A stretch of DNA of 64,000 bases from Nereida ignava (GCF_001049735.1 NZ_CVPC01000002.1:310001-374000); one strand, 5' to 3'; positions 28,114 to 37,467 are shown, counted from the first letter of the stretch. A program made the numbers and translations. Notes: generated by a model not told the origin, from the sequence alone.

Positions 28114-28135
28114 CATAATCAACATGAGAATTATG
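28114..28135. promoter_or_regulatory. Inverted repeat upstream of the homocysteine methyltransferase gene
   Basis: CATAAT (28114-28119) and ATTATG (28130-28135) are perfect inverted copies. The 95-base gap before the gene holds also a GGAT/ATCC-closed imperfect hairpin ending at the start codon. It could be an operator for a methionine regulator. I looked for SAM and cobalamin riboswitch patterns and found none. Confidence 0.3.
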
Positions 28136-28198
28136 AACTTCATTAAAATAGGGTAACGTGGCACTTGCAGGATACACCCAGTCACGAGGCGCATCCTA

Positions 28199-29221
28199 AT
28201 GAGCAATCCCTTAACAACCCTTCTTCAAAATCGCGATTGGCTGCTTGCCGATGGCGCAACGGGAACGAACCTTTTCAACATGGGGCTCAGCGCTGGTGAT
28301 CCGCCAGAACTATGGAACGTCGATCACCCCGACCGTATCAGGGCGCTCTATGCCGGTGCGGTTGACGCAGGCAGCGATCTATTTTTGACCAATACTTTCG
28401 GCGGCAATGCCAGCCGGCTCAAATTGCACAACGCCCAATCGCGGGTGTTTGAGCTCAATAAGCTCGGCGCAGAACTTGGTCGTGAGGTCGCTGACAAAGT
28501 AACGGATCGCAAAGTCATCGTAGCTGGTTCGGTCGGTCCTACCGGCGACATCATGGCCCCTATGGGCACGTTGACCTTCGACTTGGCTGTGGAGATGTTT
28601 CACGAGCAAGCGGAAGGCCTAAAAGCCGGGGGCGCAGACGTCGCGTGGGTCGAAACCATTAGCGCATTTGAAGAATTTGCCGCGGCCTCAAAAGCTTTTG
28701 CTTTGGCGGATCTGCCGTGGTGCGGCACGATGAGTTTTGATACCGCAGGCCGTACAATGATGGGCATCACAACCAAAGACATGGTCCGCAAAACACTTAA
28801 ACTTGAAAACCCGCCTGTTGCCTTCGGGGCCAACTGCGGCGTGGGGGCGTCGGATTTGTTGCGCACAGTTCAAGGTTTGGCGACAGAACATCCGCAGCAT
28901 CCCCTTATCGCCAAAGGCAACGCAGGTATTCCAAAGTATCACGATGGGCATATACATTATGATGGCACACCTGAACTCATGGCCGATTACGCCTGTCTTG
29001 CGCGCGATAGCGGCGCCAAAATCATTGGCGGATGTTGCGGCACAACGCCTGAGCATCTCAAAGCAATGCGGACCGCCCTTGAAGAACGCCCTCGCACCGA
29101 TGCGCCCAGCCATGAGGCAATCGCCGCGGCATTGGGCGGGTTCTCATCAGCCTCGGACGGCACAGACGGCAACGCGCCCAAAGCACGCAGCACAAAGCGC
29201 CGCAGACGCCCTGCCGCATAG
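28199..29221 (+). CDS. bmt: Homocysteine S-methyltransferase (Bmt/MetH N-terminal type)
   Basis: A 340-residue zinc-dependent homocysteine methyltransferase. Zinc Cys ligands are in FGANCGVGASDLL and GGCCGTTPEHLKAM; the N-terminal ADGATGTNLFNMG is the family opening. It is annotated in relatives as betaine-homocysteine methyltransferase, but the next gene is a stand-alone corrinoid protein, so it may be the homocysteine module of a methionine synthase split into pieces. A lysine/arginine-rich tail (STKRRRRPAA) follows. No MetH pterin domain is in the window. Confidence 0.85.
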   Translation: MSNPLTTLLQNRDWLLADGATGTNLFNMGLSAGDPPELWNVDHPDRIRALYAGAVDAGSDLFLTNTFGGNASRLKLHNAQSRVFELNKLGAELGREVADKVTDRKVIVAGSVGPTGDIMAPMGTLTFDLAVEMFHEQAEGLKAGGADVAWVETISAFEEFAAASKAFALADLPWCGTMSFDTAGRTMMGITTKDMVRKTLKLENPPVAFGANCGVGASDLLRTVQGLATEHPQHPLIAKGNAGIPKYHDGHIHYDGTPELMADYACLARDSGAKIIGGCCGTTPEHLKAMRTALEERPRTDAPSHEAIAAALGGFSSASDGTDGNAPKARSTKRRRRPAA

Positions 29222-29369
29222 CGCAAAATCGACCCTAGATGACAATCGGTCGCACCGGATGCAACTCATGTCGTAATTGTGCCAACGGTTTTTGAAAGCT
29301 TGTTGGAATACTAATGAAAAATCCCCGCTGCGCTTTTTTCGTTTTGCGCCTCAACAAAGGATCACTCGG

Positions 29370-30071
29370 ATGTCCGAAGAAGACGATATCATCCTGTCAG
29401 ACTTGAATGACGAAGACCTTGTCGCACAAATGTTCGACGATCTTTACGACGGCCTCAAAGAAGAGATTGAGGAAGCCGTTAACATTTTGTTGTCACGCGA
29501 TTGGCCGCCCTACCGCATCCTGACCGAAGCCCTCGTGGGCGGAATGACAATTGTCGGACACGACTTCCGCGATGGCATTTTGTTTGTACCCGAAGTGTTG
29601 CTGGCCGCGAACGCGATGAAGGGCGGCATGGCCATTCTGAAACCGCTTCTTGCTGAAACAGGCGCGCCACGGGTGGGTAAAATGGTCATTGGCACTGTGA
29701 AAGGCGATATCCACGACATCGGCAAAAACCTTGTATCCATGATGATGGAAGGTGCGGGCTTTGAAGTGGTTGACATCGGCATCAACAACGCAGTCGAAAG
29801 CTACCTTGAGGCACTTGAGACCGAGCAACCGGATATCCTTGGGATGTCGGCCCTGCTGACCACTACGATGCCTTACATGAAGGTTGTTATCGATACGATG
29901 GTCGAAAAAGGCATTCGCGACGATTACACAGTTCTGGTTGGCGGTGCGCCGCTTAACGAAGAATTTGGCCGCGCAATCGGAGCAGACGCGTATTGTCGTG
30001 ATGCGGCCGTTGCCGTTGAGACCGCGAAAACATTCATGGCGCGTAAACACAACCAAATGGCAGCCAGTTAA
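29370..30071 (+). CDS. Corrinoid (B12-binding) methyl-carrier protein
   Basis: A 233-residue protein with the two-part fold of MtbC/MetH B12 modules: a four-helix cap (about 20-105, FVPEVLLAANAMKGGM) and a Rossmann B12 domain with the lower-ligand motif GDIHDIGKN (His) and later GMSALLTTTMPYMK and VGGAPLN. The start at 29370 follows AAAGGA; an earlier in-frame codon (29277) is not supported. It should shuttle a methyl group, most simply to homocysteine via the enzyme of the upstream gene. A reactivase such as RamA is expected elsewhere. Confidence 0.88.
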   Translation: MSEEDDIILSDLNDEDLVAQMFDDLYDGLKEEIEEAVNILLSRDWPPYRILTEALVGGMTIVGHDFRDGILFVPEVLLAANAMKGGMAILKPLLAETGAPRVGKMVIGTVKGDIHDIGKNLVSMMMEGAGFEVVDIGINNAVESYLEALETEQPDILGMSALLTTTMPYMKVVIDTMVEKGIRDDYTVLVGGAPLNEEFGRAIGADAYCRDAAVAVETAKTFMARKHNQMAAS

Positions 30072-30101
30072 GCCAGCCTTTAGGAATTGGATATTTCGAA
30101 A

Positions 30102-30138
30102 AAAAAGCCCTGCTCGGATTATTCGGGCGGGGCTTTTT
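30102..30138 (+). terminator. Strong terminator after the corrinoid protein gene
   Basis: A fifteen-pair stem (30102-30116 with 30124-30138, two G-T pairs) with a seven-base loop and terminal TTTTT. It separates the corrinoid gene from the DUF1638 gene that begins only 20 bases later. Confidence 0.8.
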
Positions 30139-30157
30139 ATTTCAGGGAGTGGTAATA

Positions 30158-30787
30158 ATGGATGACGCAACTTTGCGCGATTACGGCGTTGAGCCAACTG
30201 GTGAGGCCCGCGTTTTATTGCTGGCTTGTGGTGCCCTTGCTCGTGAGATTTTGGATATTCTCAATACTGCTGGTTGGGCGCACATGGACCTGAAGTGCCT
30301 GCCCGCAATTTTACACAACTCGCCAGCCGGTATTCCAGACGCCGTCCGCAAGGCTGTTGAACAGCACCGGACAACCTACGAAAAGATCTATGTGGTTTAC
30401 GCTGACTGCGGCACAGGGGGCTTACTGCAGCAAACCTGCGACACACTTGGGGTCGAGATGATCGCCGGCCCACATTGTTACAGCTTTTTTGAGGGCAAAG
30501 CTGTATTTGAAGCGCGCGGCGAGATGACGTGTTTTTACCTTACAGACTTTTTGGTACGCCAGTTTGACGCTTTCGTCATCCAGCCCCTTGGCCTTGATCG
30601 TCATCCTGAATTGCGGGATATGTATTTTGGGCACTACACAACGCTGGTCTATCAAGCGCAGACTAATGACGCAGAGTTGACCGCCAAAGCAAAAGACTGC
30701 GCCGCCCGACTTGGCCTTGATTTTGAGCGCCGCTTCACGGGCTACGGCGATATGCAGCGGGCAATCGCTTCATGGGCGCAGGCTTAG
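30158..30787 (+). CDS. DUF1638 protein linked to the corrinoid methyltransferase pair
   Basis: A 209-residue cytoplasmic protein of uncharacterised family DUF1638. Visible features are EARVLLLACGALAREIL near the start, VVYADCGTGGLLQQTCDTLG with two Cys, and GPHCYSFFEGK; the conserved cysteines and histidine suggest metal or cofactor binding. DUF1638 genes are often seen by corrinoid methyltransferase systems, which matches this place, but the role is unknown. Start: ATG 30158 with AGGGAG upstream, or GTG 30149. The stop overlaps the convergent sufE stop by four bases. Confidence 0.8.
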   Translation: MDDATLRDYGVEPTGEARVLLLACGALAREILDILNTAGWAHMDLKCLPAILHNSPAGIPDAVRKAVEQHRTTYEKIYVVYADCGTGGLLQQTCDTLGVEMIAGPHCYSFFEGKAVFEARGEMTCFYLTDFLVRQFDAFVIQPLGLDRHPELRDMYFGHYTTLVYQAQTNDAELTAKAKDCAARLGLDFERRFTGYGDMQRAIASWAQA

Positions 30788-31212
30788 CCCGCAGCCGCCT
30801 CTGCAGACACCAGCCGTATCCGTTCGACCATCGCGCGCACACCATTTGACCGCTGTGCAGACAGGTGATCGTTCAAGCCAAGACGCCCCAACTCAGACAG
30901 TGCGTCGACCTTACCCACATCCGCAACCGTGCGCCCTGCATAAAGCGTATGCAGTACCGCAATCAGGCCTTTGACGATCATCGCATCGCTGTCACCCTCA
31001 AACTCAAACGCCGCATCTGGGCCAGTGCCTTGGATCATGGGGCGCAACCATACCTGGCTTGCGCATCCGTCGACTCTTGTCGCGTCAACCTGAAATGCAG
31101 GGTCCAGAGGCGGCAGACTTTTCCCCATATCAATGACGTGGCGATACCGATCTTCCCAATCATCCAGAAATTCAAACGTTTCCGCCAATTCTTCAAATTC
31201 TTGTGCTGCCAT
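30784..31212 (-). CDS. sufE: Cysteine desulfuration protein SufE
   Basis: A 142-residue sulfur acceptor that takes persulfide sulfur from SufS and passes it to SufB. The reactive Cys is about 50 in RVDGCASQVWLR. It lies some 24 kb from the suf operon in this window, which has sufS but no sufE, so it probably completes that system. Stand-alone gene. Confidence 0.92.
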   Translation of the reverse strand: MAAQEFEELAETFEFLDDWEDRYRHVIDMGKSLPPLDPAFQVDATRVDGCASQVWLRPMIQGTGPDAAFEFEGDSDAMIVKGLIAVLHTLYAGRTVADVGKVDALSELGRLGLNDHLSAQRSNGVRAMVERIRLVSAEAAAG

Positions 31213-31361
31213 GACCGGTTCCTTTGCTTCTCTTGAGGATCAGGTAAGTCGCAGCCCCGCCCCCGTCTAGGGGCAATCAAGCTTTTCGCAGGGTTTTCAA
31301 ACCCGAACTGATCAGATAGCAAATACAGGCGCATTTTCGCGCCGCAACGTATAGGGTTTTC

Positions 31362-31832
31362 ATGCGCCGCATCATTAGATCTGCCGTGTTCGTTACTGCC
31401 GCTGTCAGCTTAACCGCTTGTGGAAGCATTCGGGAAAGCCGCGTGAACCCAATGAATTGGTTCAACTACGAGCGGCAAGAAGAACGGCTGACGCCCGAAG
31501 GTGCGTTGGAAACAGCAAAAGACATCCGCCCCCTTATTTCACAAGTGGCCGATATGCGGATTGAACGCGCGCCCGGCGGCGCCATTGTGCGCGCGACAGG
31601 CCTGCCCCAGACCCAAGGTTTTCACACTGCTGAGTTGATCGAGGTTGAGACCGAGACGCGAGGCCTGCTTGCGTTTGAGTTTAAAGTTGTGCCGCCTCGC
31701 CCCGGGGCACCCGTTGGCAGCGCGCCATCACGGGAAATCACTGTGGGTACATTTGTGTCTGACATTGCACTTCAAGGCATCACTGCAATTGAGGTACGCG
31801 GCCAAGACAACCTCCGCCGCACCCGTCGCTAA
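31362..31832 (+). CDS. Putative lipoprotein
   Basis: A 156-residue protein with a lipoprotein signal: hydrophobic SAVFVTAAVSLTAC then G, lipobox LTAC (Cys about 20). The mature part is small and beta-rich with no motif I recognise. It is likely fixed to the outer membrane as no Asp follows the Cys. Convergent with RNase D; the stops are 12 bases apart. Confidence 0.75.
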   Translation: MRRIIRSAVFVTAAVSLTACGSIRESRVNPMNWFNYERQEERLTPEGALETAKDIRPLISQVADMRIERAPGGAIVRATGLPQTQGFHTAELIEVETETRGLLAFEFKVVPPRPGAPVGSAPSREITVGTFVSDIALQGITAIEVRGQDNLRRTRR

Positions 31833-31844
31833 GGAATTAGCCAC

Positions 31845-33011
31845 TTAAACAGCGTCAAGCTCAATCGTGACAACTTTGTCGCCTTGGGTTGCAAGCGCCA
31901 CTTTGCCTTCGCTCAAGCGCAGGGCGTCTTGGCCAAACACCTCGGCGCGCCATCCGCGCAATGATGGCAAATCACGCTCACCCGCCGCGATTGCATCAAG
32001 CTCAGCTGCGTTGGCAACAAGCTTTTGGGCAACACCAGCAGTGTCGCATTTTGCCTTCAACAACACGCGAAGCAGATCCGCCAACGCAGGGTTCACTTGG
32101 ATGTTCGAATTCGCCTTGGCAATCTTGGGCGCTTTATCCGCTGGCATTGCGATGCCTTTTGCAACAGCGGCAAGAATACCATCAGCAATTTCACCGCGGC
32201 GGGCATCGCGTTGCAGCAAACGTGCGCCATTCAGCTCTTTGTGCGAGGTCGGTTTTAAAGAGGCCATCTCAAGCAGCGCGTCATCTTTCATAATTCGGTT
32301 ACGCGGCACATTTTTGCTTTGCGCATATCCCTCACGAAACTCTGCAAGAGTTTGAACCAACGCCATAAAGCGGCCTGATTGCGTGCGCGTTTTGATACGC
32401 GCCCATGCGTTTTGCGGCTCAATGATATATGTTTCAGGCGATGTAAGAACTTCAAGTTCTTCCTCTACCCACTTGGTTCTGCTGGATTTTTCAATCTCAA
32501 CTTTAAGAAACTCATAAATATCGCGCAAATGGGTAACATCAGCGAGCGCATAGGTTTTCTGTGCATCACTTAGAGGTCGGCGTGACCAATCCGTAAACCG
32601 TGACGACTTATCAAGCGCTTGACGTGCGATTTTGCGGACAAGTGTCTCGTAGCCCACCTGCTCACCAAAACCGCACACCATTGCCGCCACTTGTGTATCA
32701 AAAAGTGGCTCTGGGAAAACTTTGGCATCCACAAAGAAAATCTCGAGGTCTTGTCGGGCGGCGTGAAACACTTTGACGACAGAGGTGTCCCGGAACAGAT
32801 CATAGAGCGGCTCAAGCGACAAATCATCCACCAGCGGATCAATCAGCACAGCGTCTGCACCATTCTCACCGCGGTAGGCCATCTGGATCAGGCAAAGCTT
32901 TGAATAATACGTGCGTTCGCGCAAAAACTCGGTGTCGATTGTAACGTAGTCACACTCGCGTGCGCTGGCACAAAATTCGGATAAAGCTTTGGTAGTGGTC
33001 AATGTGCGCAT
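31845..33011 (-). CDS. rnd: Ribonuclease D
   Basis: A 388-residue 3'-5' exonuclease that trims stable RNAs such as tRNA precursors. The DEDDy exonuclease residues are seen in VTIDTEFLRE, FHAARQDLEIF and YALADVTHL, followed by an HRDC domain (about 215-290, RFMALVQTLAEFREG). The start at 33011 gives MRTLTTTKALSEFC; a further-upstream in-frame codon lacks support. Confidence 0.92.
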   Translation of the reverse strand: MRTLTTTKALSEFCASARECDYVTIDTEFLRERTYYSKLCLIQMAYRGENGADAVLIDPLVDDLSLEPLYDLFRDTSVVKVFHAARQDLEIFFVDAKVFPEPLFDTQVAAMVCGFGEQVGYETLVRKIARQALDKSSRFTDWSRRPLSDAQKTYALADVTHLRDIYEFLKVEIEKSSRTKWVEEELEVLTSPETYIIEPQNAWARIKTRTQSGRFMALVQTLAEFREGYAQSKNVPRNRIMKDDALLEMASLKPTSHKELNGARLLQRDARRGEIADGILAAVAKGIAMPADKAPKIAKANSNIQVNPALADLLRVLLKAKCDTAGVAQKLVANAAELDAIAAGERDLPSLRGWRAEVFGQDALRLSEGKVALATQGDKVVTIELDAV

Positions 33012-33099
33012 GTGCGGCCGTTCTTTAGTTGTCGGGGACGTCCCGAAGTTCATCTTGTGTAGCCATTTCCAGCCACATCTCCAAGCCGATTTTCATGTC

Positions 33100-33705
33100 T
33101 TAATTCTGTATTATACTTTCGCACGCGATCCGTAACGCTTTGGGATAAAGCAGATGCTCTTGCACCAACACTTTGGCCGCAAGGCTTTCTGGTGTGTCAT
33201 CTGCTGCAATCCGCACGGTCGCTTGGCCAATGATCGGCCCGTCATCGAGGGCAGCAGTTACGTGATGCACTGTACATCCGTGCAAATCATCACCCGCCTC
33301 AATGGCGCGGGCATGGGTATGAAGACCTTTGTATTTTGGCAAAAGCGATGGGTGAACGTTAAGAATACGCCCCTCCCACTTTGCCACAAACTCAGCGCTT
33401 AGAATACGCATAAAGCCCGCCAAACAAATCAGATCAGGAGCCGCATCAAGCAGTACCCCATGCAGCGCATCTTCAAATTCTGAACGGCTGTCGAAAGCTT
33501 TGTGATCGATACACTGTGCTGCAACACCGTTTGCGCGCGCCTTTGCCAGCCCGCCTGCATCGGGGCGGTTGGCGATTACGATCACTGGTGTTGCAAGATG
33601 ATCGTCACGCCCCATGTCATCGAGCAGGGTCATCATGTTTGAGCCCCCGCCAGAGATCAAAATCGCCACGCGCAGGCGGTCTACATCCCGTTTAGCTGTG
33701 TTCAC
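33100..33705 (-). CDS. purN: Phosphoribosylglycinamide formyltransferase PurN
   Basis: A 201-residue enzyme transferring a formyl group from 10-formyl-THF to GAR. Catalytic residues are in [13 protein letters not shown] (Asn, His) and [13 protein letters not shown] (Asp). It starts with GTG at 33705, overlapping the purM stop (GTGA), so it is translationally coupled to purM. Confidence 0.95.
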   Translation of the reverse strand: MNTAKRDVDRLRVAILISGGGSNMMTLLDDMGRDDHLATPVIVIANRPDAGGLAKARANGVAAQCIDHKAFDSRSEFEDALHGVLLDAAPDLICLAGFMRILSAEFVAKWEGRILNVHPSLLPKYKGLHTHARAIEAGDDLHGCTVHHVTAALDDGPIIGQATVRIAADDTPESLAAKVLVQEHLLYPKALRIACESIIQN

Positions 33706-34766
33706 GCGATGGCGCCGGAGTAGTGAACCTGACCATCGCCTTCGGTAACTTGACCAAGGGGCACTACAATCTCGCCGTGCTCGGCCAGAATACGTACCGC
33801 GTCTGCCACATCGGCCTCGCGCACAACGGCCACCATGCCAATGCCGGAATTAAATGTTTTCAACAGCTCAGCTGCGTGCATCTGACCTTCTTGGGCAAGC
33901 CATTTGAAAACCGGTGGCAAGTCCCACGCATCAAGATCAACTTGCGCGGCACAGCCTTCTGGCAGCACGCGGGGCAAGTTCTCGGTAAGTCCGCCGCCAG
34001 TGATATGGGCAAGACCTTGAATTTTACCGGCTTTGAAGGCCGCCAAAGTGCTTTGCACATAGAGCCGCGTCGGCGTCAAAAGCGCAGCACCAAGGGTCTG
34101 GCTTGCGTCCCAAGGACATACATCGTCCCAACCAAGGCCTGACACTTCGACGATTTTGCGCACAAGCGAGAAGCCATTTGAATGCACACCGTCACTGGCA
34201 AGACCCAGCAAAATATCACGCGGTTGGATATCAGCGGGCAGGCTTACACCACGCTCCATCGCGCCAACAGCAAAACCCGCAAGGTCAAAATCACCGCCCT
34301 CATACATGCCAGGCATTTCGGCAGTTTCACCACCGATCAAGGCACATCCGCTGGCCTTACAGCCGGCTGCAATCCCCTCGATGATGCGCGCAGCGCTATC
34401 AAGCTCAAGCTTGCCTGTTGCGAAGTAGTCCAAAAAGAAAAGCGGCTCTGCGCCTTGGCAAATCAAATCGTTCACGCACATCGCCACCAGATCAATGCCA
34501 ACACCGTCAACGTTACCTGTATCAATGGCAATCCGCAGTTTCGTGCCAACACCGTCTGTCGCCGCAACCAAGATTGGATCGCTATAACCCGCCGCCTTAA
34601 GGTCAAACAGACCACCAAAACCGCCCAAGCCAGCCATCACACCAGCACGATTGGTAGACTTCGCGGCGGGCTTGATCCGTTCGACCAAAGCGTTGCCTGC
34701 GTCGATATCAACGCCAGCGTCAGCATAGCTCAATGATTGCGGGGATGTGGGGGTGTCATTGGACAT
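33702..34766 (-). CDS. purM: Phosphoribosylformylglycinamidine cyclo-ligase PurM
   Basis: A 354-residue AIR synthetase, step five of purine synthesis. Family blocks: [49 protein letters not shown], and [16 protein letters not shown]. First gene of the purM-purN pair. The region between it and tRNA-Ile2 holds only the tRNA promoter. Confidence 0.95.
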   Translation of the reverse strand: MSNDTPTSPQSLSYADAGVDIDAGNALVERIKPAAKSTNRAGVMAGLGGFGGLFDLKAAGYSDPILVAATDGVGTKLRIAIDTGNVDGVGIDLVAMCVNDLICQGAEPLFFLDYFATGKLELDSAARIIEGIAAGCKASGCALIGGETAEMPGMYEGGDFDLAGFAVGAMERGVSLPADIQPRDILLGLASDGVHSNGFSLVRKIVEVSGLGWDDVCPWDASQTLGAALLTPTRLYVQSTLAAFKAGKIQGLAHITGGGLTENLPRVLPEGCAAQVDLDAWDLPPVFKWLAQEGQMHAAELLKTFNSGIGMVAVVREADVADAVRILAEHGEIVVPLGQVTEGDGQVHYSGAIA

Positions 34767-34921
34767 ATGCGCGCTCCGGACAATGATGTTGCCGCCACGT
34801 AGCAGGTCCGCGCGAAGGGGTCAAAGGGAGATGGGGTTTAAGCCGCCTTCGCGGTGGATAACGCATGAAATCTGAACTGTAGAGTGCACCAAACTGGAGC
34901 ACAAAAACCAATCATGCCACC

Positions 34922-34950
34922 TTGACCCTTTTGAATGCCAAGGATAGCAC
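34922..34950 (+). promoter_or_regulatory. Promoter of tRNA-Ile2
   Basis: TTGACC (34922-34927) and TAGCAC (34945-34950) are 17 bases apart and end ten bases before the mature tRNA. Confidence 0.55.
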
Positions 34951-34960
34951 GATGTTGCGT

Positions 34961-35037
34961 GGGCCTGTAGCTCAGCTGGTTAGAGCAGGCCGCTCATAAC
35001 GGCTTGGTCGCGGGTTCAAGTCCTGCCGGGCCTACCA
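34961..35037 (+). tRNA. tRNA-Ile2 with CAT anticodon (lysidine-modified type)
   Basis: A 77-base cloverleaf with encoded CCA. Acceptor GGGCCTG pairs with CGGGCCT (two wobble pairs, one at 1:72), D arm GCTCAGCTGGTTAGAGC, anticodon loop CTCATAA (CAT at 34995-34997), T arm GCGGGTTCAAGTCCTGC. The GGGCCTG acceptor is isoleucine-like, and the arms match the Ile2 type rather than methionine tRNA. Reading ATA needs TilS to turn C34 into lysidine. Elongator tRNA-Met is the alternative. Confidence 0.85.
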
Positions 35038-35051
35038 CACACGCCGCTTCA

Positions 35052-36371
35052 TTAGTCAGGTGCGGGACGTGACAACACCACATCAACACGCAACCCCCCA
35101 AGCGCATCGCTGACACCAAGGCGCAAAGACCCGCCGTGGCTGCGCACGATATCATTGGCGATTGCCAAACCAAGCCCGACGCCCGCGACTTTGTTCTGGT
35201 TACGCCCCCCCTCAAGCCGCGTGAACGGACGCAATGCGGTGTCATAAAACTCAGGCTCAATACCCGGACCATCATCTTCAATGGTGATGCACACGCTTCG
35301 TTCGCTCACCGCAAGTGATACCCCAACACGGGTGCCATATTTTGCACCATTCGAGATGAGATTATCCAGCAACCGGCCGATTGCCATAGGGCGCAAAGGC
35401 ATCGATACCGTAGAAATTGCGTCTACCGCTTTGACGTCAAATCCTGCACGCTGACTTTGTTGAATTGCATCCGTAATCAGCTGACCCAGATCGGCAATTT
35501 CTGTTTCTTCCGTGCCTTCATCACGCGCGAAATTCAAAAACGCATCAAGCATCTGCTGCATGGCGTCCACATCACCCTCTAGCTCGCTGGTGTCTTCGTC
35601 CATCAGAGACAGCCCAAGCCGCATGCGGGTCAGTGGCGTGCGCAGGTCATGACTGATCCCCGACAACATAAGGCGCCGCTGCTGCGCTTGCCGTTCAATC
35701 CGTGCACGCATATCCAAAAAGGCCGTCCCCGCTGCGCGCATTTCCGTGGCCCCCGTGGGCGTCAGAGACACCACCTGCCCTCGCCCAAACGCGGCCGCCG
35801 CAACCGCCAACCGCTTAACCGGCCGCAATTGGTTGCGCAAAAACATATAGGAGATGACCAACATCACTGCACCGATGGCGACCATCCAAACAAAAAGCTG
35901 ATGTGGGTTTTTAGGTGACAGACGGCGGCGATCAAGCGTTACGGTAAATAGCCCGTGGTCCGTCGACAGGGTGACGCCAACAAGCGAGGGCTCAAGTGCC
36001 AAGTTAATCCCCGAAAGCTTTGGCACCTCACCATTCAAAACCCGCGCGATCGTGATGCCCGAGATATCGCTCCACCCTTTGATGACCCCATCAACGGGAT
36101 CAGCGGTTAGCTCCATATCCAAAGCCCGCGCGATGCGACCTGCTTCAACCACAGCAGTCTCAGCACCCGCCGCATTGTTGATTTGCGACGTCAGATACCG
36201 CAACTCAATGGCCAGAACGCGGCTCATCTGTTCTGTCACACCATCAAAATGACGCTGAGCAAACGCCAAGGCCACCACGATTTGCAGCACAGCAACCGGA
36301 AGGATTAGGATCAGCGCGGCCCGGCCATAAAGCGAGCGCGGCATATATCGTTTGAGCCACGGGAAAATCAT
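35052..36371 (-). CDS. EnvZ-like sensor histidine kinase
   Basis: A 439-residue membrane kinase: helix at about 18-38, periplasmic domain, second helix at about 158-176, HAMP, then kinase core. The phospho-His is in SGISHDLRTPLTRMRLG, N box DNLISNGAKYGTRV, G boxes DDGPGIEPE and VGLGLAIAND. EnvZ-type kinases respond to osmotic or envelope cues with an OmpR regulator, but no response regulator is next to it; upstream is a divergent hydrolase gene. The cognate regulator must be elsewhere. Confidence 0.85.
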   Translation of the reverse strand: MIFPWLKRYMPRSLYGRAALILILPVAVLQIVVALAFAQRHFDGVTEQMSRVLAIELRYLTSQINNAAGAETAVVEAGRIARALDMELTADPVDGVIKGWSDISGITIARVLNGEVPKLSGINLALEPSLVGVTLSTDHGLFTVTLDRRRLSPKNPHQLFVWMVAIGAVMLVISYMFLRNQLRPVKRLAVAAAAFGRGQVVSLTPTGATEMRAAGTAFLDMRARIERQAQQRRLMLSGISHDLRTPLTRMRLGLSLMDEDTSELEGDVDAMQQMLDAFLNFARDEGTEETEIADLGQLITDAIQQSQRAGFDVKAVDAISTVSMPLRPMAIGRLLDNLISNGAKYGTRVGVSLAVSERSVCITIEDDGPGIEPEFYDTALRPFTRLEGGRNQNKVAGVGLGLAIANDIVRSHGGSLRLGVSDALGGLRVDVVLSRPAPD

Positions 36372-36416
36372 GCCCTATATCTACCCCTAGCGCCCCCCAG
36401 ATGGAAAGCACCGAAA

Positions 36417-37325
36417 ATGTCATTGCCCTACGGCCAGCCCATTGAGGTGGCTCAAAACATCAAACGGATCACATGCAACAACCCCTCGCCGCTCACTGGC
36501 GCAGGGACCAATAGCTTTCTTGTCGGCACATCGGACCTTGCGCTGGTGGACCCCGGCCCGATTGATGATGCCCACTGTCAGGCCATCATGGATGCTCTCG
36601 AAAAAGATCAGCGTATCTCGCATATTTTTGTGACCCATAGCCACCTTGACCACAGCCCTCTTGCCGCCCGTGTTGCCTCAATCACGGGTGCAAAAGTACA
36701 CGCCTTAGGAGACAGCACCACAGGCCGGAGTGATGTCATGAGCGCCCTCGCCCAGACAGACGCCCTAAAAAGAGGCGAAGGGGTGGATCAGCAATTCGCA
36801 CCGGATGTCCGCTTAAATGAGGGCCAAGTAATCGAACATGCGGGCTGGCGCATCACTGCACATCATACACCCGGTCATTTCGCCAATCACATGAGCTTCG
36901 CTGTGGGGGATGTTGAGCTTTGCGGTGATTTGATCATGGCATGGGCAACATCGCTGGTGGCGCCGCCCGATGGGGATCTGACGCAGTTCATTACCTCTTG
37001 TGAGCAAACAAGAACACGCGCGGCGCGTAAACTGCTACCTGCGCACGGAGAAGCCATCGAAGATCCCCAAAAACGGATTGAATGGCTCATCAGTCACCGC
37101 ATGGAACGCACCAAACAGATCATCAGAACGTTGGAAGCAGGCCCAAAGACGCCAAAAGAGCTGACACAGCAGATATACAGTGACATCAACCCCAATCTTT
37201 GGCCCGCAGCCGAGCAAAACGTACTGGCCCATCTCATTGATCTTATGACTAAAAAATTCGTTTCACCCGAAGGAATTCTTTCTATTCAAAGCAAATTCAG
37301 ACTGCTCGAAAAAATTCCGTCTTAA
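36417..37325 (+). CDS. Metallo-beta-lactamase-fold hydrolase (LACTB2-like)
   Basis: A 302-residue soluble hydrolase. The zinc motif THSHLDHSPLAAR, later HTPGHFANHMSF, CGDLIMAW and LPAHGEAI mark the MBL fold, and the C-terminal 70 residues (KTPKELTQQIYSDI) form the winged-helix-like tail seen in LACTB2-type proteins. It is not a resistance beta-lactamase: this branch holds ribonucleases and thioesterases. Exact substrate unknown. Divergent from the EnvZ-like kinase. Confidence 0.82.
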   Translation: MSLPYGQPIEVAQNIKRITCNNPSPLTGAGTNSFLVGTSDLALVDPGPIDDAHCQAIMDALEKDQRISHIFVTHSHLDHSPLAARVASITGAKVHALGDSTTGRSDVMSALAQTDALKRGEGVDQQFAPDVRLNEGQVIEHAGWRITAHHTPGHFANHMSFAVGDVELCGDLIMAWATSLVAPPDGDLTQFITSCEQTRTRAARKLLPAHGEAIEDPQKRIEWLISHRMERTKQIIRTLEAGPKTPKELTQQIYSDINPNLWPAAEQNVLAHLIDLMTKKFVSPEGILSIQSKFRLLEKIPS

Positions 37326-37351
37326 ATTTGTTATTTTTGCCAAAATGCCTC

Positions 37352-37380
37352 TGGACGCGCCCAAACACCATTGCTATAGC
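37352..37380 (+). promoter_or_regulatory. Promoter of tRNA-Asn
   Basis: TGGACG (37352-37357) and TATAGC (37375-37380) are 17 bases apart, twelve bases before the tRNA. Confidence 0.5.
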
Positions 37381-37392
37381 CCTCTCGAGTGT

Positions 37393-37467
37393 TCCGACGT
37401 AGCTCAGCGGTAGAGCAGTTGACTGTTAATCAATTGGTCGTAGGTTCGATCCCTACCGTCGGAGCCA
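37393..37467 (+). tRNA. tRNA-Asn (GTT)
   Basis: A 75-base cloverleaf with CCA. Acceptor TCCGACG pairs with CGTCGGA, G discriminator. Anticodon loop CTGTTAA with GTT at 37425-37427. The T arm is GTAGGTTCGATCCCTAC. The 190 bases after it before the ArgE-like stop show no integrase or repeated tRNA end. Confidence 0.95.

Noticed and set aside
28104-28198. SAM, SAH or cobalamin riboswitch before the homocysteine methyltransferase
   Set aside because: The gap is only 95 bases and I could not match conserved riboswitch cores; only simple inverted repeats are visible.
29493-30197. Minus-strand frame of 234 codons over the corrinoid protein gene
   Set aside because: Covers the B12-binding motif on the other strand and the terminator at 30102-30138; no own signals.
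36417-37325. Beta-lactam resistance gene
   Set aside because: The MBL motif and the C-terminal winged-helix-like tail fit LACTB2-type hydrolases, and there is no signal peptide as in true secreted beta-lactamases.
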